Assembly (NCBI RefSeq): GCF_002277895.1
Contig: NZ_CP022998.1
Location: forward strand, 2,709,501-2,773,500
Reading direction: 5' to 3'
DNA length: 64,000 nucleotides
DNA from: Rhizobium sp. 11515TR
GTDB taxonomy: Bacteria; Pseudomonadota; Alphaproteobacteria; Rhizobiales; Rhizobiaceae
Shown here: positions 25,405 to 33,359 of the stretch, piece after piece
Layout: each line of letters opens with the position of its first letter
Numbering within the stretch: position 1 is the stretch's first letter
Position numbers and translations under genes: made by a program
Notes under the pieces: model-generated
Told to the model about the DNA's origin: nothing
What the model saw: the letters and a program-made list of their open reading frames with translations, nothing else
The model's database searches: none

Positions 25405-27717
25405 TTGGATACGAACGACACTTCGAAAGCAGCCAAGAACATGGCGAGCGGAAACTTCGACGAGCAAGCGCTTTATTTCCATCGTTATCCACGCCCCGGC
25501 AAGCTCGAAATTCAGGCGACCAAACCGCTGGGCAATCAGCGTGATCTGGCACTCGCCTATTCCCCTGGCGTCGCTGCGCCCTGCATCGCCATCCGCGACA
25601 ACCCCGAGACGGCAGCCGACTATACGTCCCGCGCCAATCTCGTAGCAGTCATTTCGAACGGTTCGGCAGTGCTCGGGCTCGGCAATATCGGCCCGCTCGC
25701 TTCGAAGCCCGTCATGGAAGGCAAGGCCGTTCTCTTCAAGAAATTCGCCGGCATCGACGTCTTCGACATCGAAATCGCAGCACCGACGGTCGATGAGATG
25801 GTCAATACCATTTCGGCGCTCGAGCCGACCTTCGGCGGCATCAATCTGGAAGACATCAAGGCGCCGGAATGCTTTGACGTCGAGCGCCGCCTGCGCGAGA
25901 AGATGGAAATCCCGGTTTTCCACGACGATCAGCACGGCACGGCCATCATCGTCGCCGCCGCCATCCTCAACGGATTGGAGCTGGCCGGCAAAAAGATCGA
26001 AGAGGTCAAGATCGTCGCCTCCGGCGCGGGCGCGGCGGCGCTGGCCTGCCTCAACCTGCTCGTCATTCTCGGCGCCAAGCGCGAAAACATCTGGGTTCAT
26101 GATATCGAAGGCTTGGTCTACAAGGACCGCAACGTCTTGATGGACGAATGGAAATCCGTCTACGCCCAGGACAGCGACAAGCGCGTGCTGGCCGAATCCA
26201 TTCCGGGCGCCGACGTCTTCCTCGGCCTGTCCGCCGCCGGCGTGCTGAAGCCCGAACTGCTGGCGCAGATGGCCGAAAAGCCGCTGATCATGGCGCTCGC
26301 CAACCCGACGCCGGAAATCATGCCGGATCTCGCCCGTGCCGCCCGCCCCGATGCGATGATCTGCACCGGCCGCTCGGACTTCCCGAACCAGGTCAACAAC
26401 GTCCTCTGCTTCCCCTATATCTTCCGCGGCGCGCTCGATTGCGGCGCCAAGACGATCAACGAAGAGATGAAGATGGCCGCCGTGCGGGCCATCGCCGCGC
26501 TTGCTCGCGAAGAACCTTCCGATGTCGCCGCTCGCGCCTATACCGGTGAAACTCCGGTCTTCGGGCCCAATTACCTGATCCCCTCGCCCTTCGACCCGCG
26601 CCTGATCCTGCGCATTGCGCCAGCTGTGGCGAAGGCAGCCGCAGACAGCGGCGTCGCCCTGCGCCCAATCAAGGATTTCGACGCCTACATGGACGAGCTC
26701 AACCGCTTCGTCTTCCGCTCGGGCTTCGTGATGAAGCCGATCTTTGCGGCTGCGAAGATTGCTGAGCGCAAGCGCGTCGTCTTTTCCGAAGGCGAAGATG
26801 AGCGCGTGCTGCGCGCCGCCCAGGTTCTTCTTGAAGAAGGTACGGCCGTCCCGATCCTCATCGGTCGTCCTTCTGTCATCGAGACGCGCCTGAAGCGCTA
26901 CGGTCTGAAGATCCGCCCTCATACGGACTTCGCCGTCATCAATCCCGAAGACGATCCGCGCTTCCGTGAATACGTCGAGCTCTATTTCTCGCTGGTCGGT
27001 CGCGCCGGCGTTATCCCGGAAGCCGCACGGACGATCGTTCGTACCAACGCAACCGTCATCGGCGCCCTTGCCCTGAAGCGCGGGGAAGCCGATGCGCTCA
27101 TCTGCGGCCTCGAAGGCCGTTATGAGCGTCATTTGCGCATCGTCCGCCAGGTCATCGGCAAGCGGCCTGATGTTCGCGATTTCTCCGCACTGAGCCTGCT
27201 CATTTCGCAGCGCGGCGCCACCTTCTACACCGATACTTACGTGACGTTTAATCCGACCGCCGAGGAAATCGCTGAGTCGACCTGGCTGGCGGCCGAGGAA
27301 ATCAAGCGCTTCGGCATCGAGCCCCGCGCCGCCCTCGTCTCGCATTCCAACTTCGGCTCACGGGAGTCGGAAAGCGCCACCAAGATGCGCGAAGCGCTGG
27401 CTCTCATCCGCAAAGCAGCGCCGGATCTGGAAGTGGACGGCGAAATGCATGGCGACAGCGCCATTTCCGAGAGCCTGCGCCGCCACGTGATGCCGGACAG
27501 CGCGCTTTCCGGCGAAGCCAATCTACTGGTCTTCCCCAATCTCGATGCCGCCAACATCACGCTCGGCGTGGTCAAGACCATGACCGATGGGCTGCATGTC
27601 GGACCGATCCTGCTCGGGACGGCGCTTCCGGCCCACATTCTTTCGCCGTCGGTCACCTCCCGCGGCGTGGTCAACATGGCGGCGCTCGCAGTCGTCGAGG
27701 CCTCGCAGATCGCCTAA
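25405..27717 (+). CDS. dme: NAD(P)-dependent malic enzyme with C-terminal phosphotransacetylase-like domain (Dme/Tme type)
   Basis: This 770-residue enzyme oxidatively decarboxylates malate to pyruvate. The N-terminal malic domain has '[20 protein letters not shown]' and '[12 protein letters not shown]', the active-site region '[15 protein letters not shown]' and '[20 protein letters not shown]', and the NAD(P)-binding '[17 protein letters not shown]'. From about residue 440 a phosphotransacetylase-like domain follows ('[20 protein letters not shown]', '[20 protein letters not shown]'). TTG 25405 is preferred as start because GGAG lies seven bases upstream; the longer frame to 25342 has none. 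The resulting 770 residues equal the recalled length of the S. meliloti NAD+ malic enzyme Dme, needed for symbiotic nitrogen fixation, rather than Tme (764). The assignment to Dme is moderate. Confidence 0.92.
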   Translation: MDTNDTSKAAKNMASGNFDEQALYFHRYPRPGKLEIQATKPLGNQRDLALAYSPGVAAPCIAIRDNPETAADYTSRANLVAVISNGSAVLGLGNIGPLASKPVMEGKAVLFKKFAGIDVFDIEIAAPTVDEMVNTISALEPTFGGINLEDIKAPECFDVERRLREKMEIPVFHDDQHGTAIIVAAAILNGLELAGKKIEEVKIVASGAGAAALACLNLLVILGAKRENIWVHDIEGLVYKDRNVLMDEWKSVYAQDSDKRVLAESIPGADVFLGLSAAGVLKPELLAQMAEKPLIMALANPTPEIMPDLARAARPDAMICTGRSDFPNQVNNVLCFPYIFRGALDCGAKTINEEMKMAAVRAIAALAREEPSDVAARAYTGETPVFGPNYLIPSPFDPRLILRIAPAVAKAAADSGVALRPIKDFDAYMDELNRFVFRSGFVMKPIFAAAKIAERKRVVFSEGEDERVLRAAQVLLEEGTAVPILIGRPSVIETRLKRYGLKIRPHTDFAVINPEDDPRFREYVELYFSLVGRAGVIPEAARTIVRTNATVIGALALKRGEADALICGLEGRYERHLRIVRQVIGKRPDVRDFSALSLLISQRGATFYTDTYVTFNPTAEEIAESTWLAAEEIKRFGIEPRAALVSHSNFGSRESESATKMREALALIRKAAPDLEVDGEMHGDSAISESLRRHVMPDSALSGEANLLVFPNLDAANITLGVVKTMTDGLHVGPILLGTALPAHILSPSVTSRGVVNMAALAVVEASQIA

Positions 27718-27748
27718 TATCGCGTCTCGCAGCCCACAGCCTGAACGG

Positions 27749-27773
27749 CACCGCGTTTCATGCATTCGCGGTG
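27749..27773 (+). terminator. Hairpin after the malic enzyme gene
   Basis: CACCGCG (27749-27755) pairs with CGCGGTG (27767-27773) about 30 bases after the stop codon. No U-tract follows, so it could be a Rho-assisted or 3'-protecting structure. Confidence 0.4.
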
Positions 27774-27913
27774 TCGCCTATCCCCCGGTTATCGGCAGCT
27801 GCGAGCTGCAATTTCACGAAAATCCTCTCGAAATCCGTGCTTTTTCATGGATACGTTGTTAAGCTGCAGCGTGTAATCTTCAGCGACTTAAAACCGCTTT
27901 CGAGAGCAGAACC

Positions 27914-28666
27914 GTGAACCGCGGCATAAAACAAGCTTCCATTGCCTTCTTTTCCCTGCTGACGACCACATCGGCCGTCCTTGCACAGGTCGATCTCTGC
28001 GACGAACTGCGCGGCCGCTATGTCGACATCAGTGAAGTGATCGGCGCCAGCCAGGAAACACGCCAGCTCTCGCGCGCCATCGTGCAACAGAACCTGATGG
28101 TCCGCCGGACAATGAGCGATCTGCGCAACCAGGGCTGCGTCGAAGGCGACGATGGCGTATTTGGCGGCCAGGACAGCCAGGGCGTCTGCGATGACATCAG
28201 GCAATCGATCGATCAGATGCGGCGGGATCTCTCCCTGCTGATGGATCAGCGCGAACAGAGCGTTGGTCGCGTCGACGCCGTTGCCATGCAGCGCCGGCAG
28301 TTGCTGGATACGATGCAGCGCAACGGCTGCAGCCTGCCGGCTTCGGCAACGCCGGATATCGTCATCGATACCCATACGAAGATGGATGCCTATGCACCGC
28401 AGGAGCAGTCCCTGGCGAAGCCTGAAAGCTCCATCACCGTCATCGAGACGCCAAGGCTCCAGAAGAATTCCAGCCTGGAACAAAAGCAGGCGCCCGCGCC
28501 TGCTCCCAAGGTAACACAGGCGCAGCCGCAGCAATTTCCGCCAGATCGTCCCTACGATCCCTCGGCCCATAAGGTGCGCCAGGTCGGCCCGCAATTCCTC
28601 GCGACCGACCAGGGCAGCATCGACCTCAAGCATCCAAAAGAGGCCGGGCCGCAGCCGACGCAATAA
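27914..28666 (+). CDS. Secreted hypothetical protein with four cysteines and Pro/Gln-rich tail
   Basis: This 250-residue protein starts at GTG 27914 and has a signal peptide ('ASIAFFSLLTTTSAVLAQ'). The mature part is helical (residues ~26-140) with cysteines at 29, 75, 92 and 139, spaced to allow two disulfides, and ends in a Pro/Gln/Lys-rich disordered tail. It looks like a periplasmic or cell-surface protein; I do not recognise a family. The malic enzyme gene upstream and ankyrin gene downstream suggest no function. Confidence 0.7.
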   Translation: MNRGIKQASIAFFSLLTTTSAVLAQVDLCDELRGRYVDISEVIGASQETRQLSRAIVQQNLMVRRTMSDLRNQGCVEGDDGVFGGQDSQGVCDDIRQSIDQMRRDLSLLMDQREQSVGRVDAVAMQRRQLLDTMQRNGCSLPASATPDIVIDTHTKMDAYAPQEQSLAKPESSITVIETPRLQKNSSLEQKQAPAPAPKVTQAQPQQFPPDRPYDPSAHKVRQVGPQFLATDQGSIDLKHPKEAGPQPTQ

Positions 28667-28700
28667 TGCGCGGCCAGATGTTTCTCATCTCCGCCTGGCC

Positions 28701-28720
28701 ACCATCCTTTCGATGGTTTT
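28701..28720 (+). terminator. Terminator after the secreted hypothetical gene
   Basis: ACCATC (28701-28706) pairs with GATGGT (28712-28717), loop CTTTC, then TTT. A second stem GGCCAG (28672) with CTGGCC (28695) precedes it. The U-tract overlaps the stop codon of the convergent ankyrin gene. Confidence 0.6.
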
Positions 28721-30470
28721 ATGCCGATCCCGACTGACGCAACAGGGAGATGATGGACTCATCACCGGTCTCCTGCGCAAGATCGCGGTAAGATCGTCCC
28801 GAGCCATCCCTGACCGAACGATCCACCCCATGCGCTAGCAGGAGGCGCACCGCCTCACCGCAACGATTGACAATGGCAAAGCCGAGCGGTGTCATCCAAT
28901 CGCGATCGCTGGACTGCCCATGCGGGCGGAAGTCTCCGAAGCGGATATTCACCTGCTCCGGTTGCTTATCGAGAATAGCCACAAGCTGGTCGATCTGGCC
29001 GAAAGCGGCTGCCGCGAAAAGATCGAGCGGATGGGCTTTCAAAAACTCTACCATCTCATCCTTACCGTTATATTCGGCCCAACCGATTGGCGGCGCATAA
29101 AAATTCGGATCGCGAATAGTGGTATCGGCTCCATGCGCGATCAGTAGTTTCGCCATCTCCATATGGCCATGCAATGCCGCCTCATGCAGCGGCGTGCGGC
29201 TCGTCATCGCGTTGACGTCAAAATCCAGCGCCAACATAAGACCAACGGCGCGCAGATCATTTTCGCCAGCAGCCTCGTGCAGCATGGCAGGATGAGCCTG
29301 GCGCATCGCCTCAGGAATATCGAAGTCCCTCGCAATTCTCTTTACATGTTCGACGACTATTGCCGGATCAGCGGCCTCGTTTCGGGCCCCTTGCTGAATC
29401 TGGATATAGAACCAATCCTCGGGCTTAAGGCGAACCGCCACTGCTCCCTGCTGAACGAGATACAACGCAAGATCCTTGTCGTTCCCTAGCCGCGCCCACT
29501 CATAGGGCGTTCTGCCATTGACAGGCTTATGAACATCAGCACCATTTCCCACGAGCAGGCGCACCCGCTCACCCATACGATGTTCCAGCGCCCAGGCAAG
29601 TTGATAGTCGAAAACGGTCTGCGTGTTCTCGACGAATTTGCCGTCTTCGCGTACGAGCCAATTGTTCTTATCCCTAACGGACAAGCCATATTCGATCAGC
29701 AATTTCAGGCAAGTATCGTCCCGTTCGAACATGCGGTTGTAGAGCGCCTGGCTGTCATTGGCTTCGGCGCCGGCGTCGAGCAGCAGCCGCGCGAATGCCT
29801 CGCATTCCGGATGCGGCGGCTGGCGCTCCTTCCCCGCCTCGCCTTCGCCGAAGACGCCGGTCAAAACCGTGAAGCGATACTGACCGGCATCGAGGAAGAA
29901 GGCGTTGACATCGGCCCCGCGCCTGACCAGCTCGCGGGCCGCCGGCAGACTGGATCGACCCGGCACGCGAGCGTATGCGGCGCACATCAGCGGAGTTAGA
30001 TCATGCGGCCCGCCTTTTCGATCGAGAAGCTGTGGCTGACGATCGAGCCAGCGACCTAAGCGGTCGGCATCGCCGAGCGCAGCAGCGATGTGAATGCTTT
30101 CGTCGGCAATCTCCGGATGGGCTTCAAGCAGTCTTAGCGCCTCATCGAAGCGTGCGGGATCGGCGGGAATATTGGCAAAGTACGAGACCGTCGCCAGCGA
30201 CAGAAAACGGTTGGCGAGCTGGTCCCCTGGAATATGCTTGCGGTCGCCGCTCTCCAGATGCGCCTTGAGCTTCGTCCAGCTGGAGAAGCCGAATTCGCGG
30301 GCAAGAACGAGCTGAATGTCCTGCAATCCCACATCGGCGACGTTGGCAAAATAGGGCGCAACGCGGCTGCACGCCGAAGCATCACCGGCTTGTACGGCCT
30401 TGAGGAAAGACTTGGCCTGCTTTTTCAGGGAATCGAGAGTGGCGTCGACAGCCAAAGAGCGCGTGGTCAC
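28719..30470 (-). CDS. Ankyrin-repeat protein
   Basis: This 583-residue protein has no signal peptide or membrane span. It opens with a segment common to bacterial ankyrin proteins ('IQLVLAREFGFSSWTKLKAH'). At least eight degenerate ankyrin units follow; the clearest are 'TPLHEAALHGHMEMAKLLIA' with 'HGADTTIRD' (about residues 430-460), and the C-terminal 'TPLGFAIVNRCGEAVRLLLA'. Ankyrin repeats bind proteins; whether the partner is internal or a host target is not shown. The start is GTG 30470 with AGGAGG six bases upstream. It ends convergently with the secreted hypothetical gene. Confidence 0.85.
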   Translation of the reverse strand: MTTRSLAVDATLDSLKKQAKSFLKAVQAGDASACSRVAPYFANVADVGLQDIQLVLAREFGFSSWTKLKAHLESGDRKHIPGDQLANRFLSLATVSYFANIPADPARFDEALRLLEAHPEIADESIHIAAALGDADRLGRWLDRQPQLLDRKGGPHDLTPLMCAAYARVPGRSSLPAARELVRRGADVNAFFLDAGQYRFTVLTGVFGEGEAGKERQPPHPECEAFARLLLDAGAEANDSQALYNRMFERDDTCLKLLIEYGLSVRDKNNWLVREDGKFVENTQTVFDYQLAWALEHRMGERVRLLVGNGADVHKPVNGRTPYEWARLGNDKDLALYLVQQGAVAVRLKPEDWFYIQIQQGARNEAADPAIVVEHVKRIARDFDIPEAMRQAHPAMLHEAAGENDLRAVGLMLALDFDVNAMTSRTPLHEAALHGHMEMAKLLIAHGADTTIRDPNFYAPPIGWAEYNGKDEMVEFLKAHPLDLFAAAAFGQIDQLVAILDKQPEQVNIRFGDFRPHGQSSDRDWMTPLGFAIVNRCGEAVRLLLAHGVDRSVRDGSGRSYRDLAQETGDESIISLLRQSGSA

Positions 30471-30634
30471 GATAGACCTCCTTCCATTTACGTCCGGTAT
30501 CCGCGCCCACAGACTGAAAAGAGGTGTGGCAGTCTCACTTTATATGCATCAGGTGGGCTTGGCCCTTCCCGCGGATCGGATGCGCCCTGAGAACGCATCC
30601 AGATCTATCGCGGCGGTTGCGATCTGTCCAGAGG

Positions 30635-31462
30635 TCAGGCCGGCTGGTAACGCACATAGGCAAACGCATCACCATCCGGTGACCAGTTCGGCACGTTGAT
30701 CGATCCCTGCCCGCCAAAGAGCTCGAACAGCGTCGTCAGATTGCCGCCATCCATATCCATCAGCCGCATGCGGACATTCAGATCGCGCGGATGATCGAAG
30801 ACCTCGGGATCGTAGGAGATCAGCACCACCTTGTCGTTCTTAGGCGACGGATGGGCGAACCAGTTGCCATAATTGTCGTGGGTCACCTGCTCCAGGCCGG
30901 TGCCATCGGGATGGATGCGCCAGATCTGCATCAGACCGGTGCGGCTCGAATTGAAGTAGATCCATTGGCCATCAGCGGAGAAATCAGGCCCGTCATTGCG
31001 GCCCTCCCCATGCGTCAGGCGCGTCTCCTCGCCGCCATCGATCGAGATCGTATAGATGTCGAAAACATCATTGCGGATGCCGCAATAGGAGAAGCGCTTT
31101 CCGTCCGGCGACCAGCCATGCCAGTAGGACGGCAGATTGGTCGTCACCTGCCTTGGAGTGCCGCCCTCTGCCTGCAGAACATAGATGCAAGCCTTGCCGT
31201 GCTCCGTCTTGTCGGAAATGGCAATCTGCGAGCCGTCGGGCGAGATGCCGTGATCGTTGTTGCATCGGGTGGCGAAACCGGTATCGACCTGTACGATCCC
31301 GGCGTCGCCATCCAGCGATAAACGGTAAAGCAGACCGTCGCCGTTCAGCAGCAGATAGCGTCCGTCGGGCGAATAGTTCGGCGCCTCGACCAGTTCATCC
31401 GTCTGCCAAACAACCCGGTTCTCACCCGTGCGAATGTTATAGATCTCGACCGAGCTGCGCAT
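30635..31462 (-). CDS. TolB-like WD40/PD40 beta-propeller protein
   Basis: This 275-residue protein consists almost wholly of six PD40-type blades, seen as repeated 'YSPDGRYLL', 'ISPDGSQIAI', 'WSPDGKRFSY', 'FSADGQWIYF' and 'WSPDGDAFAY' segments. It lacks a signal peptide and the N-terminal domain of TolB, so it is not the Tol-Pal TolB. It is probably a cytoplasmic propeller, either structural or an enzyme domain. ATG 31462 follows nadE after 28 bases on the same strand, so the two are likely cotranscribed. Confidence 0.82.
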   Translation of the reverse strand: MRSSVEIYNIRTGENRVVWQTDELVEAPNYSPDGRYLLLNGDGLLYRLSLDGDAGIVQVDTGFATRCNNDHGISPDGSQIAISDKTEHGKACIYVLQAEGGTPRQVTTNLPSYWHGWSPDGKRFSYCGIRNDVFDIYTISIDGGEETRLTHGEGRNDGPDFSADGQWIYFNSSRTGLMQIWRIHPDGTGLEQVTHDNYGNWFAHPSPKNDKVVLISYDPEVFDHPRDLNVRMRLMDMDGGNLTTLFELFGGQGSINVPNWSPDGDAFAYVRYQPA

Positions 31463-31490
31463 TCGTCCTCTTCCTTTGTCGGAGGCGCGA

Positions 31491-33170
31491 TCAGCGATCG
31501 CGGAACCGATTGGTGATCGGATAGCGACGGTCGCGACCGAAATTCTTCTTGGTGATCTTCACGCCCGGCGCCGACTGGCGGCGCTTGTATTCTGCGAGAT
31601 AGAGCAGATGCTCGATGCGATGTACGGTCGCAACATCATGGCCGCGCGCCACGATTTCCTCGACCGACATTTCCTTCTCCACCAGGCATTCGAGGATATC
31701 GTCGAGCACCGGATAGGGCGGCAGTGAATCCTGGTCTGTCTGGTTCGGCCTCAATTCCGCCGAAGGCGCCTTGTCGATGATGTTATGGGGGATCACCTCG
31801 CCTGAAGGACCGAGCGCGCCCGGCGGCACATGCAGGTTGCGCCAACGCGACAGCGCATAGACCTGCATCTTGTAGAGATCCTTGATGGGGTTGAAGCCGC
31901 CGTTCATGTCGCCATAGAGCGTGGCATAGCCAACCGACATTTCCGACTTGTTGCCCGTCGTCACCACCATCGAGCCGAACTTGTTGGAGATCGCCATCAG
32001 GATAGTGCCGCGGGCGCGACTCTGAAGGTTTTCCTCGGTAATGCCGCTCTCGGTGCCTTCGAAGAGATCGGATAGAGCCGAAGTGAAGCCCGTTACAGGA
32101 TCCTCGATCGGCACGATATCGTAACGGCAGCCAAGCGCCTTGGCGCAATCGGCCGCATCCTTCAACGAATCCTGCGACGTATAGCGATAGGGCAACATGA
32201 CAGTGCGCACGCGCTCTTCGCCGAGCGCGTCGACCGCGATCGCTGCGCAGATCGCCGAGTCGATACCGCCGGAAAGGCCAAGCACGACCGACTTGAAGCC
32301 GTTCTTGTTGACATAGTCGCGGAAGCCCAGCAGGCAGGCGCGATAATCCGCCTCTTCGCCCTCCGGGATATGGGCCATCGGGCCTTCGGCGCAGTGCCAG
32401 CCATCGCCGTTCTTCTTCCAGGTCGTCACTGCAAGCGCGGTCTCGAACTGGCTCATCTGGAAGGCCAGTGTCTTGTCGGCGTTGAAACCGAAGCTGGCGC
32501 CATCGAAAACCAGTTCATCCTGGCCGCCGAGTTGCGCGGCATAGATCATCGGCAGGCCCGTCTCGATGACCTGTTTCAGCACGACCTGATGGCGCACGTC
32601 GACCTTGCCGCGATAGTAAGGCGAACCATTCGGCGAGAGAAGGATTTCCGCACCGCTCTCAGCAAGCGTCTCGCAGACACCGAGCTCGCCCCAGATGTCC
32701 TCGCAGATGGGGATACCCAGCCGCACGCCGCGGAAATTGACCGGACCGGGCATGGCGCCCTGGTCGAATACGCGCTTCTCGTCGAACTCGCCGTAGTTCG
32801 GTAGGTCTACCTTGTCACGAACCGCAATCACCTTGCCGCCATCGAGCACGGCAATCGAATTGTAGCGGCCCGTCTCGTCCTGCCGGGGAAAGCCGATGAT
32901 CACGCCGGGGCCGCCATCGGTCGTATCGGCGGCGAGAGCTTCCACCGCTTTCCAGCAGGCGCGGATGAAGGCCGGCTTCAGCACGAGATCTTCCGGCGGA
33001 TAGCCGGAAATGAACAATTCCGTCAGCAGGACGATCTGCGCGCCTTCGCGCGCGGCTTCGGCGCGGGCGTCACGCGCCTTGGCGAGATTGCCGGAGACGT
33101 CGCCGACCGTCGGATTGAGCTGCGCGACGGCGATGCGGATGGTGTTGGTAATCTGGCTTTGCTCTGTCAT
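31491..33170 (-). CDS. nadE: Glutamine-dependent NAD+ synthase
   Basis: This 559-residue enzyme converts deamido-NAD+ to NAD+ using glutamine. The N-terminal nitrilase-type glutaminase domain shows the Glu-Lys-Cys triad in 'LLTELFISGYPPED', 'RDKVDLPNYGEFDE' and 'IPICEDIWGE'. The C-terminal synthetase has the pyrophosphate loop 'VVLGLSGGIDSA' and 'TTGNKSEMSVGYATLYGDMN'. The start at MTEQ (33170) is chosen by comparison with family N-termini; an ATG three codons earlier exists and neither has a strong ribosome site. The gene is divergent from the LTA-synthase-like gene. Confidence 0.93.
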   Translation of the reverse strand: MTEQSQITNTIRIAVAQLNPTVGDVSGNLAKARDARAEAAREGAQIVLLTELFISGYPPEDLVLKPAFIRACWKAVEALAADTTDGGPGVIIGFPRQDETGRYNSIAVLDGGKVIAVRDKVDLPNYGEFDEKRVFDQGAMPGPVNFRGVRLGIPICEDIWGELGVCETLAESGAEILLSPNGSPYYRGKVDVRHQVVLKQVIETGLPMIYAAQLGGQDELVFDGASFGFNADKTLAFQMSQFETALAVTTWKKNGDGWHCAEGPMAHIPEGEEADYRACLLGFRDYVNKNGFKSVVLGLSGGIDSAICAAIAVDALGEERVRTVMLPYRYTSQDSLKDAADCAKALGCRYDIVPIEDPVTGFTSALSDLFEGTESGITEENLQSRARGTILMAISNKFGSMVVTTGNKSEMSVGYATLYGDMNGGFNPIKDLYKMQVYALSRWRNLHVPPGALGPSGEVIPHNIIDKAPSAELRPNQTDQDSLPPYPVLDDILECLVEKEMSVEEIVARGHDVATVHRIEHLLYLAEYKRRQSAPGVKITKKNFGRDRRYPITNRFRDR

Positions 33171-33300
33171 GCCATACATTTAGCGATGCCATCTTTCTTC
33201 CGCAACCGCCTTCCTTCCCGCACACGCATCAAAGATCGCACCACGCGCATAGGAGGTATTTTTGCCCGGAAAAATACTAAGCCAGCCTTGCGGTTCATGC

Positions 33301-33338
33301 AGTATTCATGACAGAAGCGTGACACTTATATGAATACT
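33301..33338. promoter_or_regulatory. 9-base inverted repeat enclosing a PHO-box-like element
   Basis: AGTATTCAT (33301-33309) and ATGAATACT (33330-33338) are perfect inverses around 20 bases. On the minus strand GTGTCAC-GCTT-CTGTCAT (33308-33325) lies inside, matching 12 of 14 positions of the rhizobial PhoB site (two CTGTCAT 7-mers on an 11-base pitch). It is 22 bases before the LTA-synthase-like start and 140 bases before nadE; the repeat direction points to nadE. Confidence 0.45.
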
Positions 33339-33359
33339 TTGTAGCTTTTGGAGACAGCA

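Noticed and set aside
25375..27345. 656-codon minus-strand frame
   Set aside because: It is antisense to the malic enzyme with no ribosome site or recognisable domain; Asp/Arg-rich composition reflects the opposite strand's codons.
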